64,000 bases of DNA from Gracilaria gracilis (taxonomy: Eukaryota > Rhodophyta > Florideophyceae > Gracilariales > Gracilariaceae), in the NCBI GenBank assembly GCA_030374805.1, contig JARGSG010000183.1, positions 1 to 64,000 on the forward strand, written 5' to 3'. The notes under the pieces are model-generated. The model did not search any database. It saw only the letters and a list, made by a program, of their open reading frames with translations, and was not told the origin of the DNA. The translations under genes were made by a program, and so were the position numbers. Below are positions 24,523-34,520 of this stretch, piece by piece. The number at the start of each line of letters is the position of its first letter. The first letter of the stretch is position 1.

Positions 24523-26251
24523 ATGGCGACTTCCAATTAAGGAGTTGTTTCCGTCATTCAACCACCCTCACTGAAGGACGTAGACCAACCTTCGTTGATC
24601 AGTTTCGAAACTGAATATGCGGCATATCGTACAAAGGTGGAAGATGTGAACAAGGACCGTGATGCTGATTCCAAACTTTCCATGGCGTCCATCAGGGACT
24701 GCATGGACCCAAAAACTCTGCATGCTCTCTGCCTTATGGGCGAAATCGAAGGAGCCTCTACTGTTGAAGAAGCTACGAACAACATGGTAAAAGCTTGGTT
24801 TGAAAAGGCGTCTCTTTCTACTCCAAAAGATCTGTCTGAGCGTATCGATTCCACAATCCGAGCGGTGTCCTTTTAAGCCAAACAAAGAGGACCCCGCAGG
24901 TGGCGTCGTTAATTTTATTATCGACGTGATCACTGCCCTTGACCAGAACAATGCTTCCAAAGTTCTCAAGGACAGTGATATGGCTAAGAAATTTATTGAT
25001 CGCCTGATCAACAAGTTCAAACCAGACGTTCTTCAGGAAAGAATTAGGATGTTGCGTAGGGGATGGAAAAAAGCGCAGCTTGCTAACATCAAGCTTTTCA
25101 AAGACGAGGTTTCCAACATTGCACTGGAAATCTCTCTGACTGAAACAACGTTAGCCCGAGTGAATCCCACAAAGTCTAGAATTTTTTGCAATTCTTCACG
25201 CAGCTCAAAAGAATCGAAAGTAATCACCTCTTCTGACAAGCAGAGTGCAGCAACTTCGTCGAAAGAATTACAGCGTACGGGCAAACGCAAACAGTCTGAG
25301 TGGAACCAAGCCTGTCTAAACGATAATTGTTCTGGTATCCATCGTCTCAAAGACTGCCCAAACACTTCGGTCGAACGAAGAAAGGAACTTTTCGAGAAGC
25401 ATTATGGTAGCACGGGAGCTAAGAGGGCAAGAGCTGTGAAGCAGTCCACAGTTTCCAGTTCTGCAGTTCCCCGCGAAAGCTCCGGACGCTTTAGAGTTGC
25501 TCTAGAGGACTCTATATTTGAAACTCTTCTCGGCGATTCCGGTGCCGATTTCAGTGAAATCGACGCAAGTCTCTTCCAGAAGGTGACCAAAGCCATTCCT
25601 GGACTACCTGTGCGAACGCTGGAGAAACCTATAGATCTTTCTGGAGCGTTCAATACGGAGGACGGCAAAGAAATCTTTGAATCGCAAACGGTCATTCTTA
25701 CAATTACTATGTATCTGCCAGGATCTAACATACCAGTACGCGTTCGAGGTGTAGAGTTCTACGTCGTCAATGAACCTATGGATGGGATTCTCTTGGGGCG
25801 CCCTTTCCTAAATACTATCGGTTTCAACATCAGTGAACACCTCATCCGGGTCAGAGACGACATCCATGAGTGCAATGTCAATGATTTGAACCCATCTCAC
25901 TTCAAGTTTGCCGCCGCAAGGTATCAGGGCCTCTCTTACGCGGACATTGAAGAAGATCCCATTGAGCTTCCCGAATCCCTTGCAGCTGGTATTGGTGTGG
26001 ACAGCAAAGAATCTATCGACCAGGCCTTTGACAGAATTGTCAGAGAAGCTGGAGATACCGGTATGTCAAAAGAAGGATCCCAGAGAATCTCCGGGATGTT
26101 GCAGGGATATCGCGATGTCTTTCGCATAAAACTAGGAGCGGATCCTTCAGTGGATGTTCCGCCTCTCAGTATCACACAAGTCGAAAACGCCAAGCCGTAC
26201 AGATCTCCTCAACGGCGATACGCACCGCAGCGAAGAGACTTTATCGTTTAG
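24523..26251 (+). pseudogene. gag and aspartic protease region
   Basis: ATG 24523 is followed by TAA five codons later; the same frame then runs to a UCC-UUU-UAA at 24868-24876 where the gag frame moves +1 and continues to 26251. The gag part is helical and charged. A zinc-knuckle-like motif CLNDNCSGIHRLKDC (spacing C-x4-C-x3-H-x4-C, not the usual CX2CX4HX4C) lies near 25310-25355. The protease active site LLGDSGADFS lies near 25530, with the flap and second strand ILLGRPFLN near 25790. The frame ends at TAG 26249-26251 just before RT. Confidence 0.85.
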
Positions 26252-27780
26252 GCCATTCGAGAGCTCGAGACAGTCGGAGCCATCTACAAGAATCCCTCGG
26301 CCCGGTGGGCCTCACCGGCCCTCGCCGTACCGAAACCTGGTTCTACAAAGCTACGTTTCACCGTAGACCTCAGAGGCCCCAACGCACGCACCGTACCGGT
26401 CCAATCAGCCATGCCACACTTGAAATCCAAGTTCCAAGATGTTGCAGGGAGCACTTGCTTTGCAAATGTCGACCTTGCACACGGATACTGGCAAGTGCCA
26501 CTATCAGCCGAGTCCCAAGAAATGATGTCCATCCAGACACCAATTGGAGTTTACTCTTCCAAACGCCTGCTGCAAGGCGGTAGTGACTTCGGAAATCATT
26601 TCCAAGCCGTATTAGCCCACAGATTTGACGGTCGCGTCGAAAAGATGCTACAGTGGATCGACGATTTTCTCTTTTACGCAAAGACAGAACAAGAGCTACT
26701 GGACAACGTCGAATCATTCCTACAAGTCTGTCAGGAATTGGACTAAAGGTGCACGCAGAAAAGACAACGTTATTCGCACGCCAAGTCCCGTTCTGCGGAC
26801 GAAACATTACTCCTGACGGAGTAGAGTACCACCGTCGTCACTACGAGTCACTCTCTTCGATAAGAACGCCAACGATGGCAAGCGAGCTCCAGCAATTTGT
26901 TTGTGCCACGAACTGGATGAGGAACAGTATCCCCGCATACTCTAAGCTAATTGCTCCTCTACAACGCGTACTCGAGGAATGCTACACAAAAGCAGGCAAG
27001 CGGACCAAACGAGCTCTTCGAAATTTCTTCCTCTGCAATTCATGGGGCACAGAGCATGATTCCGCTTTCGCGGACATCAAGCAGCAACTGATCGCATCAG
27101 TCAAACTTGCTCATCCCAAAAGAAATCATCACCTCTGTCTCTTCACCGATGCTTCGGACACACACTGGGCTGCTGTACTAACTCAAGTACCAGCCGAAGA
27201 CCGGCGCAAACCCCTCGCTGAGCAACGACACGACCCTCTATGTTTCCTGTCAGGCAGTTTTTTAGGATCAGCAGGAAACTGGTCCGTACCGGAGAAAGAA
27301 GGATTTGCTATAGTGGAAGCAATGTGTCGTCTAGACTATCTTGTTTATGGCCACGAAGTCAACATATTCACAGACCACGCCAACCTTGTCTACCTTTATG
27401 ACCCTTACGGTCGTAATCCAGGAAGCTCCAAGCACACAGCCAGCAAGCTAATGCTATGGGCGCTCAAACTCAGTGCTTTTCGCTACGTGGTGGAGCACCT
27501 CCCGGGCGAGCAAAACGTCTGGGCCAATATGTTCACGCGTTGGGCCGTCAGCCCCATGCGGAAGATCAGAGCTGCCAAGCTTCTCAGAGCAAAGGCTCTC
27601 ATGGTCGCGCCGATTGACCCGGATTCAGACGGAAAACTAGACTGGCCGACGCTCGAAGAAGTCCAAAAGGCGCAGCTCTCGGCCCAGGAATCGCCCCCGA
27701 AAGGGTTTGCAAGCACCACTGATGGTATACGCAACAATCGTGGAGTCCTCTGGATCCCTCGAAACGACGAATTAATGTAA
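26252..27780 (+). pseudogene. Reverse transcriptase and RNase H region
   Basis: In the protease frame after the TAG, the RT continues with NPSARWASPALAVPKPG, FANVDLAHGYWQVPL and the catalytic block LQWIDDFLFYAKT, where Trp-Ile-Asp-Asp replaces the common Tyr-x-Asp-Asp. A one-base loss near 26740 moves the rest (GLKVHAEKTTLFARQ onward) into the next frame. RNase H follows with FTDASDTHWAAVL, then EKEGFAIVEA and FTDHANLVYL. The frame ends at TAA 27778, directly in front of the integrase zinc domain in the same frame. Confidence 0.85.
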
Positions 27781-28861
27781 CTAAGAGTCGCGATTGCCGC
27801 TCACACCGGTCATGGGGGTCACAGGAGTGCTAAGGTGACAACTACCCTAACGAAAGCGTACTTTTACTGGAAAGACATGGATTTAGACTTAAAGTCTTTC
27901 GTTGCTACATGTCTGCATTGTCTCTCTACCGATACTGCCAAGACAATTCCTCGTTCTCTCGGTCATGCTCTGCATGCAAACCAGCCAAACGATCTACTAC
28001 ATTTTGATTTTTGCTATATGTCCCCAGCAGAAAATGATCTACTCTACGTTTTCGTTCTGAAAGACGACCAAAGTGGATACGTGTGGCTGGTACCAACTTC
28101 TGAAACTACTGCTGATGTAGTCGCAGAATGTCTAATCAAGTGGTTTGCCTCCTTTGGTGTGGTTCAGTCATGGGTCTCTGACCGTGGCTCTCATTTCAAG
28201 AATGAAGTTGTTCGTTTACTTCGGGAAAAGACCAAGTCCGCGCACCATTTTACGTTGGCTTATTGCCCGTGGTCAAATGGGACGGTGGAGGTTGTGTGTC
28301 GTGAACTTCTACGGGCAGTAAGAGCGTTGCTGTCAGAGTACCAGTTGCCTCAAAATTGCTGGCCCAGTCTCATGCCTGTAGTTCCATCTATTTTGAACAA
28401 TTCTCTGTTCGACAGATTGGGGAATCGTTGTCCCCTAACCGTCTTCACAGGTCATCGACAGGATACACCACTCGCTGCTGTTACACGAAAGGTCGGGAAG
28501 ACGACTAAGGTTTTTGATTTGGAAAAAATTGGAGCCAACCAACGCGCTAATGAAGCAGGAGGTTCACGGACGCTGCCTGGAGTTTTTTCGAAACAAGGAC
28601 TTTAATGTAACTGAAGAGCTCCACAACTACTTGTCGTACCAGCAAGGCGAACTCTTGGTCATTGACCGGTTTGAAGATATCCGTCGCAAACAAGGTGCTA
28701 TTGAATTACTGGTGAAATGGCGTAGTTTTGTGCATGATGAGACGGATTGGGTCACACTCGATTTTATGCAACAGGATGTGCCAAAATTAGTCAATGAGTA
28801 CCTCGAAGATGTAACTACAACCGGCACCCACCGTCAACGCCGTATCGTTTCCTCTCTTTGA
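27781..28861 (+). pseudogene. Integrase and chromodomain-like tail
   Basis: The HHCC domain reads AHTGHGGHRS then CLHC. The DDE core is visible as LLHFDF, VSDRGSHF and GTVEVVCRELL. A frame change near 28540 leads into the C-terminal segment with VIDRFEDIRRKQGAIELLVKWRSF, which resembles a chromodomain and would direct integration to marked chromatin in related chromoviruses. Ends at TGA 28859-28861, 40 bp before the 3' LTR; I see no strong polypurine tract there. Confidence 0.8.
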
Positions 28862-28901
28862 GTAATTTTCTACAGCTTTCACTTAGAATATTACGGGGCG
28901 C

Positions 28902-29248
28902 TGTTGTGAAATATCGTCAGCGATACTAGGTCTCATACGCACTTGCTTTGCTACATATGCAGATATGCTACAAGTTTTCCTCTGCTTGTAGTATATCTCT
29001 ATTCTAATATGTAGGGATAGGCTTGCGTGAGAATGCTTGGCGTATGCTACTCGCGCAAGTTTCTACCTCTAGTGAATCAATGCTCGTCGACTCAGCGGAC
29101 AACTGGGTCGACCAGGGGCGGTATAAATGTCTCTCACCCTGTGAGAGACAACCCAGAGAAGATCAAGCATCGATCTCGTGGGTGTGCTCTCTCACCTTCC
29201 ACGCCGTCGCAGAGGTATTTGCTGCTGCGGTTCCAACACTGGACAACA
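28902..29248 (+). repeat. 3' LTR of Ty3/Gypsy element (347 bp)
   Basis: Same length and ends as the 5' LTR, including TATAAA and the adjacent stem-loop. Followed by CAGGG (29249-29253), the right copy of the target-site duplication. Confidence 0.95.
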
Positions 29249-29253
29249 CAGGG

Positions 29254-31039
29254 ATGGTAAGGGCAGATATCGGTATCTGCCCTTCCGTGCCCTGCTAGCC
29301 GATTGTCGAGTCTGGTCCGACGTTGCGTTCCCCCAAGGCGAAGGATAACCTGGATAACGTTGTTGATTTCCTGAATCCAAGAACGGCGAACAGGCGAAGA
29401 GTTGGAGAGCCAGGCGCGAGCGAACTGAAGTGTATGTCACACAGTCACGTTGTGCTTGGAAGTACTGTACACGTACCTCTAATATTGAAAATTTCAACTT
29501 CAGCCCAGATCGGCGCCGCAGCTTTTTGACGCGTAGCTCGTGACAGGTAGAAGGGTAGGTGACTGTCATACGAAGTGCCTTTCAACACGCGACAAAGTTC
29601 CAACTCCTTTGAGCTTACCGACAACTGTACCTTCAGTAAAGTTTATGTCATATCAAGTGCGTTCACGCGTGAATGCACATAGTCGACGGTTCTTCCATCA
29701 CCCGGCTACATGCAGAACTAAGACCTTTAGCTTCATGGGATGACGCTAACCCGTTTTGACATGAGTCGTCTTTCAATCCGGGCGTCTACAGGTGGTGGAT
29801 CATCGCCTCTTTGAGGAGCTTGCTTGCTGCAAAAGAAACCACTTCAGGGAGACGGCCTCAAACCGTACTCAGAAGTTCAAAAGCCCCCATCATTTGCAGG
29901 ACACAAGAGTGGCAGATCCGTGTCAAAAATTGCGCGGTCTATAATCAGTGCACTATTTGGTGGCGATTCAACGTATAGTTGGGGATGCATCCTTCGTAGC
30001 CATCCGTGGTTTTAAATACTGCGATTCCTAAAAAGTTCAAAGCAAACGAGGGACCAAAACTATATGGAATACGATCTCCGTAATTATACTATACGTCCCG
30101 CTGCTGATGATACAATCCGGCATCATCGCAAATCAAGTAAGTTGTTTGGTGTCCGTCCCTGTTGGGATCTATGAACCTTGTGCTTGTGTCATCATTGACC
30201 ATCCTCATTTACATGCGGAAACCCCAAATCCCCGTCACATGCAGCTTCGTCAACCAGACCATCACCACGATCAAAAAATGTACGTGTTTCTACCAAGTCA
30301 AGTAAGACTTGCCCATGTAGGAAATATGATCGTAGCTATGCACAGTATCCCTTTGCAATTGTGACGGGGTAGCCTTGGGAAGATTAACAGCTAAGGCTAG
30401 ACGGAACGCTTTGGTGGTCTTGCAAACAAGTTCCTACGTGGCGCGCATTAGAAGGATTCGAAATACTTTCCCAGTCGCTTCGACCGGTCTCCTTAAAGAT
30501 CCTATCGATACATCTGTCCTTCCATCCCCAATCCTGAATTAAGCAAGGTATATCTGACATGAATGTCTTTGGGAGGGGTAAAGGTTAGGAGTGCAAACGC
30601 TGTGAATCATGATCCTTATTCATGATGGACTTTCTATGATTGCAGAAAGTACTACATCCCCGTCAAAGCTGTCGGCTTATTTTGAGGCTGTTGGGGCAAG
30701 CCAGGCTAACTTTATGCCCTACCAAACACCACAAATCGTCCACGAGACCAGATATTTGGAGAGCCCTATTTCCGGGTTCCACGTGGTCCAATGATTTGCA
30801 TGCTCGTCTGTTCGGCATAGATATTTTCGAAACGCTTCTGAGATTATGCCATTTCACTACCGTTGGTACCTGTGCAAATTGGAAAGAGTACGGATGCGGA
30901 GTGAGAGTGAGCAACAGTTATTGTAACTACAGAACCATGAACTCATGAGTATTGAGCATCATCAACCTCTTTTCAGTAAGTGTTGACACGGAGACAACGA
31001 AAACTTCTTTTCTCTTCAGTGGATTCAATTGCTTTTGGA
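29254..31039. other. Intergenic; one short hairpin
   Basis: GGGCAGATA-TCGG-TATCTGCCC at 29260-29281 forms a 9-bp perfect stem right beside the retroelement insertion. A TACCGTTGGTACC motif lies at 30858-30870. No gene is supported. Confidence 0.45.
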
Positions 31040-31150
31040 GGATCTCGTCTGGTTACAAGCGGCATTACAAACTACTGGATCTCGTCTGGTTACAAGCGGC
31101 ATTACAAACTACTGGATCTCGTCTGGTTACAAGCGGCATTACAAACTACT
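31040..31150. repeat. Three exact tandem copies of a 37-bp unit
   Basis: Units at 31040-31076, 31077-31113 and 31114-31150 are identical, each beginning GGATCTCGTCTGG and ending ACAAACTACT. Because 37 is not a multiple of three, no frame is preserved and the repeat is unlikely to be coding. Confidence 0.95.
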
Positions 31151-31696
31151 GGTATATAGTTCTTTCGAAAGACAACCCCAGCCACTCACTTGAAGTTGGG
31201 TGCCATATCAGCTCTGAGCATCTCGGATTTTCGAACACGCACGCCTTTCAAACATTAATTCTCCACACTTGTACACACTGTCTTTGGACAGGTGGGATTA
31301 AGGTGGGATAGAGTCTCAGGGAAATTGAGCATCATTACTTTGAAGCACGTGAGTCACTACTAGGACCTTTGAAAGCCCACCACAAACATGCGTATTGATG
31401 AAGAGCTGAAACAAAGACGAAGAGCACACAACCGCTCGCTCTCTTGGGTTAACTGCATGTTTCCACTATGCCGAACTTACAAATCATCCCTGTCCCTTGC
31501 TAAAAACCCTGAGAAGAGTCAGCTTTTGACTGTTCGGCGCGTCCATACAGTTCGCCTCCAGCGGCGAAGCACCTGTAACATGTTGATGTTTTCGACGGGG
31601 AACAAGGAACCCCAACAACTGCGTAAATAACAACCCGGCGCCGACTGGCTCAGGCAACACAGTTACGTTAACTGCTTCAAAGCAATGCGCCGGGTT
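31151..31696. other. Intergenic, no gene recognised
   Basis: Contains only short frames; downstream flank of the sulfotransferase on the minus strand. Confidence 0.4.
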
Positions 31697-32650
31697 CTAG
31701 CTAGGATTCAAGGTGGACAATGGTGCGTGGTAGAAGGCTTGTTGACAACGATTAGGTTGCCATCTTAAAGGACTACGTGTAGATTGGGTTTGAAGAAGAA
31801 AAAGCTTTACCTGGAGACAAGAAAGGACGGTATACTTTTGCATGGCGCACATGGGTTGCTCTTTGAGCTGCAGGCACCAAGATGATCTGGCGTACTTGGC
31901 CGGCAACACCTCCGACTCGGCGGCGAATCGCAGTAAACGGCGCGCGGCGCGTTCCGGCAGCTGCAGCTCGTAACTGCCGGAGGCGTGTCGATGCGGCACG
32001 CCAGCCACCACCAACGCGCCGAACGGCAAGCGCCGAATAATAGGCGCCAGCGCGGACACGTTGGACAGGTCGGACACGTCCAACACGGCGTGATACGCCA
32101 CCGCGTCGGCAAACAGCCGCTGCGGGCGGATGTGCACGTCGAGGCGCTGCAGGTCGAAACGGCGCAAAAGCGCGCGGCGCTGCACGCGCGACAGCGCCAG
32201 CGCAAACTCGGACACGCTCATGCACGACGCGTTGCGCGGCGGCAGCGCCGCCAGCCTCCGCAGCTTCGGCACCATGGCGCGCTGGTTGCGCGAGTTAGTG
32301 TTGTACAGTCGCGTCTCGCACGAGAACTTGCTCTTGAACGCCGACAGCAGCCGCTCGAACGGCGGCCTCTGCACAGCCACGCGCAGCACGTCGTCGCTCG
32401 TCAGTATGAAGCGCTGCTCCGCGCGCGCGTGTTGGTGAACAAAGGGGGCGCGCCGCAGCCAGCAGTGCGAGCTCACGTTCTGCACGAACGTGTGGCACCG
32501 CGAGTACGTCTGCTCCACCGCCGACGCCGTCGCGCCGCGGTACAGGAACTGGAACAGCGACGACGTGCCGGACTTGGCCGCCGAGACGATCAGCACGTGC
32601 GCGCAGCCGATGTACACAAGTTTCGGGTTTCGTTCTGTAATTCGTCGCAT
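31697..32650 (-). CDS. Carbohydrate-type sulfotransferase
   Basis: A 317-residue frame starting ATG 32650. The 5'-phosphosulfate loop for PAPS is VLIVSAAKSGTSSLFQFL (residues ~19-36) and the 3'-phosphate motif is VAVQRPPFERLLSAFKSKF (~91-109), which together define the Sulfotransfer_2 (chondroitin/carbohydrate sulfotransferase) group. Such enzymes move sulfate from PAPS to sugar hydroxyls in the Golgi; in a red alga sulfated galactans of the wall would be the likely acceptor, which is inference. The ORF begins 22 bp after the BUB3 stop on the same strand. A possible splice donor CAG|GTAAAG near 31811 suggests the last ~35 residues may be intronic. No N-terminal membrane anchor is visible, so an upstream exon may be missing. 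Confidence 0.75.
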   Translation of the reverse strand: MRRITERNPKLVYIGCAHVLIVSAAKSGTSSLFQFLYRGATASAVEQTYSRCHTFVQNVSSHCWLRRAPFVHQHARAEQRFILTSDDVLRVAVQRPPFERLLSAFKSKFSCETRLYNTNSRNQRAMVPKLRRLAALPPRNASCMSVSEFALALSRVQRRALLRRFDLQRLDVHIRPQRLFADAVAYHAVLDVSDLSNVSALAPIIRRLPFGALVVAGVPHRHASGSYELQLPERAARRLLRFAAESEVLPAKYARSSWCLQLKEQPMCAMQKYTVLSCLQVKLFLLQTQSTRSPLRWQPNRCQQAFYHAPLSTLNPS

Positions 32651-32672
32651 TCGTAGTCAGTTGGTGTGGCTA

Positions 32673-33653
32673 TTAGCTGTTTGGGGTCTCACAAGTGGCC
32701 AGATGCGACTCATCAACCACTCTGGTGATGATCTCATCTGGGGGATGGTTTTTCTTACTTTCCTCGAAGGTATACGAAACGGCGACGGCAATACGCTTGA
32801 CATCAGCATCAAAATCCAAGGAAGCAACACTAGTGGGGTATTTGGGGAACTCGTTGATTCGCTTCTTAGCATCACCATCCCAGAAGGACACGTACCCGTC
32901 GGCTCCCCCGGCGGTGAAGGAAGTGTACTTTCTGTTGTGAGCAATGCAGTTGACCGGATATGCGACGTCTTCTACGCGATGGCACCTGAGCGAGTACGCA
33001 CGGGTTGGATCATCGACGTACTCGACGGCCACACGACCCTCAGTGCTGCCCACAACAATCTTTTTGCCATTCCGCGAAGCGCTGACTCCTCTCAGCTGAT
33101 ACGAAAGAGTGTTGGGCACGACATCGAACAGAAAGTGAGACGAATAGCGGCAGTCGATGAGGCGTATCTGGCGATTTGAGGTGATGAACACAATGCCATA
33201 TTGGCCGCAGCGAGCACTGCCGTACACCTTACCACCTGCATCAATAAACGCCGTACGCCCATTGGTGCGTACGTCCCAGAGCATCAAACGCGAGTCCCAG
33301 CTGCCCGATGAGATAATGCTGTGCTCGGGAATGCTGGAGACGGCTCGAACGCCAGCCGAGTGAAAACCAAGCGGTCGACAGTCCATGCCAGTCTCGCGCA
33401 CGATGGCGAGCATAACGGGTCCTTCAAGGGCACCGGTGGTGACCATTATGTCGCCGACCCATGTGGAGTCAAGCACGACGGAGCCGAGATTGCTCTCAGC
33501 GCGCATGGTGCAGCTGGTGGACTCGTAGAGTGCTATTGTGCCGGCCCATGAGGACACGAGGATGTGGGGGGAGTTGGGGGCGAAGGTGACGCGCGAGATG
33601 GCATCCTGCTGCGCGGGATACAGGACGTTGGTAGCATATGCGCTTGAGGTCAT
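32673..33653 (-). CDS. BUB3: Mitotic checkpoint protein BUB3 (WD40)
   Basis: An intact 326-residue frame from ATG 33653, close to the usual ~328. WD40 repeats include GSWDSRLMLWDVR and GGADGYVSFWDGDAKKR. The C-terminal block YPVNCIAHN...FPKYPTSVASLDF...AVSYTFEE...PPDEI is diagnostic of BUB3 and separates it from its relative RAE1. BUB3 brings BUB1 and MAD3/BUBR1 to kinetochores in the spindle checkpoint. The longer upstream open frame (to 34025) is low-complexity and lies in the promoter region; MTSSAYATNVLYPAQ fits the family N-terminus. It ends in tandem stops TAA TAG. This undamaged gene is a useful control for the broken ones around it. Confidence 0.92.
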   Translation of the reverse strand: MTSSAYATNVLYPAQQDAISRVTFAPNSPHILVSSWAGTIALYESTSCTMRAESNLGSVVLDSTWVGDIMVTTGALEGPVMLAIVRETGMDCRPLGFHSAGVRAVSSIPEHSIISSGSWDSRLMLWDVRTNGRTAFIDAGGKVYGSARCGQYGIVFITSNRQIRLIDCRYSSHFLFDVVPNTLSYQLRGVSASRNGKKIVVGSTEGRVAVEYVDDPTRAYSLRCHRVEDVAYPVNCIAHNRKYTSFTAGGADGYVSFWDGDAKKRINEFPKYPTSVASLDFDADVKRIAVAVSYTFEESKKNHPPDEIITRVVDESHLATCETPNS

Positions 33654-34127
33654 GGGTTGGCAAGGAAGGTGAGGGGTGAGCGACGGAGATGGGAGACGTG
33701 GAAGGGAAGCCGCGGGGAAGGGAAGAACGCGGGGGAGCGTATGCGAGCAGCACTTTGGGGCGACGAAGCGAAACGGTGTTGCATGTCTCCACAGACGGGC
33801 GCGACATCGAAGCACTGCGGCGGCACGTCGTATGAGAGAAGCAGATGGGGGCATGGTGGATGCAACTTTATGTACCCTGTAAGTTACCAACTTGGTACCG
33901 TTGGTACCTTTGTAGATAACGGCGGCTGGCGACGGGAGCGCAAGCGCGAGCCGAGCCGTCGTGACGCACGGGCTATTTTCGACGCACGCGTGGCCAAACT
34001 GCACGACTCCCTCACGTGGGTGCACACGCCAGTCGCGGCTGGCACCACGCGCTGCGTCGTCATGCCGCGCTGCTCACCGGGTAGCGTTCCGCGCCGTATA
34101 ACCGCGCCGGTAACCGTTTAGCCGCCG
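33654..34127. promoter_or_regulatory. BUB3 5' flank with GGTACCGTTGGTACC motif
   Basis: At 33881-33911 lies AAGTTACCAACTT followed by GGTACCGTTGGTACC, about 230-255 bp upstream of the BUB3 ATG. Similar GGTACC-centred motifs recur in other intergenic regions of the window. Regulatory function is inferred from position and recurrence only. Confidence 0.35.
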
Positions 34128-34520
34128 TTACCGCCGTTGCCGCCGGTAGCCGCGCGCCGCTCCTGTATGTTTTGCGCAGAACGGATATCTATTCACGTTG
34201 TTCTCCACGATGCGCCGGCACGAACTTCGATGGTCGTCCAGGAACAACAGCGCGGCCTCTGATCGCACGCCCCTAGCGCGCAAGTCCACGCGCACAAAGT
34301 CCTGAAACCATTCCCCTTGAGGTAACATTAATCCATGCCGGGCAGGAGGCGCCCCTCACGCGCAGGATCCAGCGAGATAATGCGCACGTCTGGCAGCGCC
34401 TTGCGTACGATCCAGGTCTTTAGCCCTTTGAATGCCCCGCTCTCGATGACGAGAGCGAAACACTCCATGTCCAGCGTGTATTACAGCGCGAACGCGTTGT
34501 CGAACAGCAGTCCCTGGTGT
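34128..34520 (-). pseudogene. Methyltransferase/hydroxylase-like fragment (ESGxxKG...FLDDH family)
   Basis: Two frames together read LDMECFALVIESGAFKGLKTW, then ALPDVRIISLDPA, a frame change near 34335, then GEWFQDFVRVDL and ALLFLDDHRSSCRRI. This order (ESG-x-KG-x-W, D-PA, F-DF-x-x-D, F-DDH-x-S) is that of an algal family of Rossmann-fold proteins related to cephalosporin-hydroxylase-like methyltransferases, of unknown function. An in-frame TAA lies at 34481-34483 and both ends are missing, so only a fragment remains. Confidence 0.5.

Larger units (their letters stand above)
24116..29248 (+). mobile_element. Ty3/Gypsy LTR retrotransposon, complete but decayed
   Basis: A 5.1-kb element bounded by 347-bp LTRs and a CAGGG target-site duplication. 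The order of domains is gag with a zinc-knuckle-like motif, aspartic protease, reverse transcriptase, RNase H, integrase and a chromodomain-like C-terminus, which is the chromovirus-type Ty3/Gypsy order. LTR divergence near 4% shows an old insertion. The coding region has stops at 24538 (TAA), 26249 (TAG) and 27778 (TAA) and frame changes near 24872, 26740 and 28540, so this copy is probably not autonomous. Confidence 0.95.

Noticed and set aside
31052..31311. 119-codon ORF spanning the 37-bp repeats
   Set aside because: The repeat changes frame each unit, giving three unrelated peptides; no family resemblance.
31985..32656. 223-codon plus-strand ORF opposite the sulfotransferase
   Set aside because: Antisense shadow of a GC-rich gene; Arg/His/Gln-rich composition with no motif.
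33654..34025. Extra 124 codons upstream of BUB3
   Set aside because: Low-complexity, basic and Pro/Ser-rich; BUB3 proteins begin close to the MTSSAYATN start and total length then fits the family.
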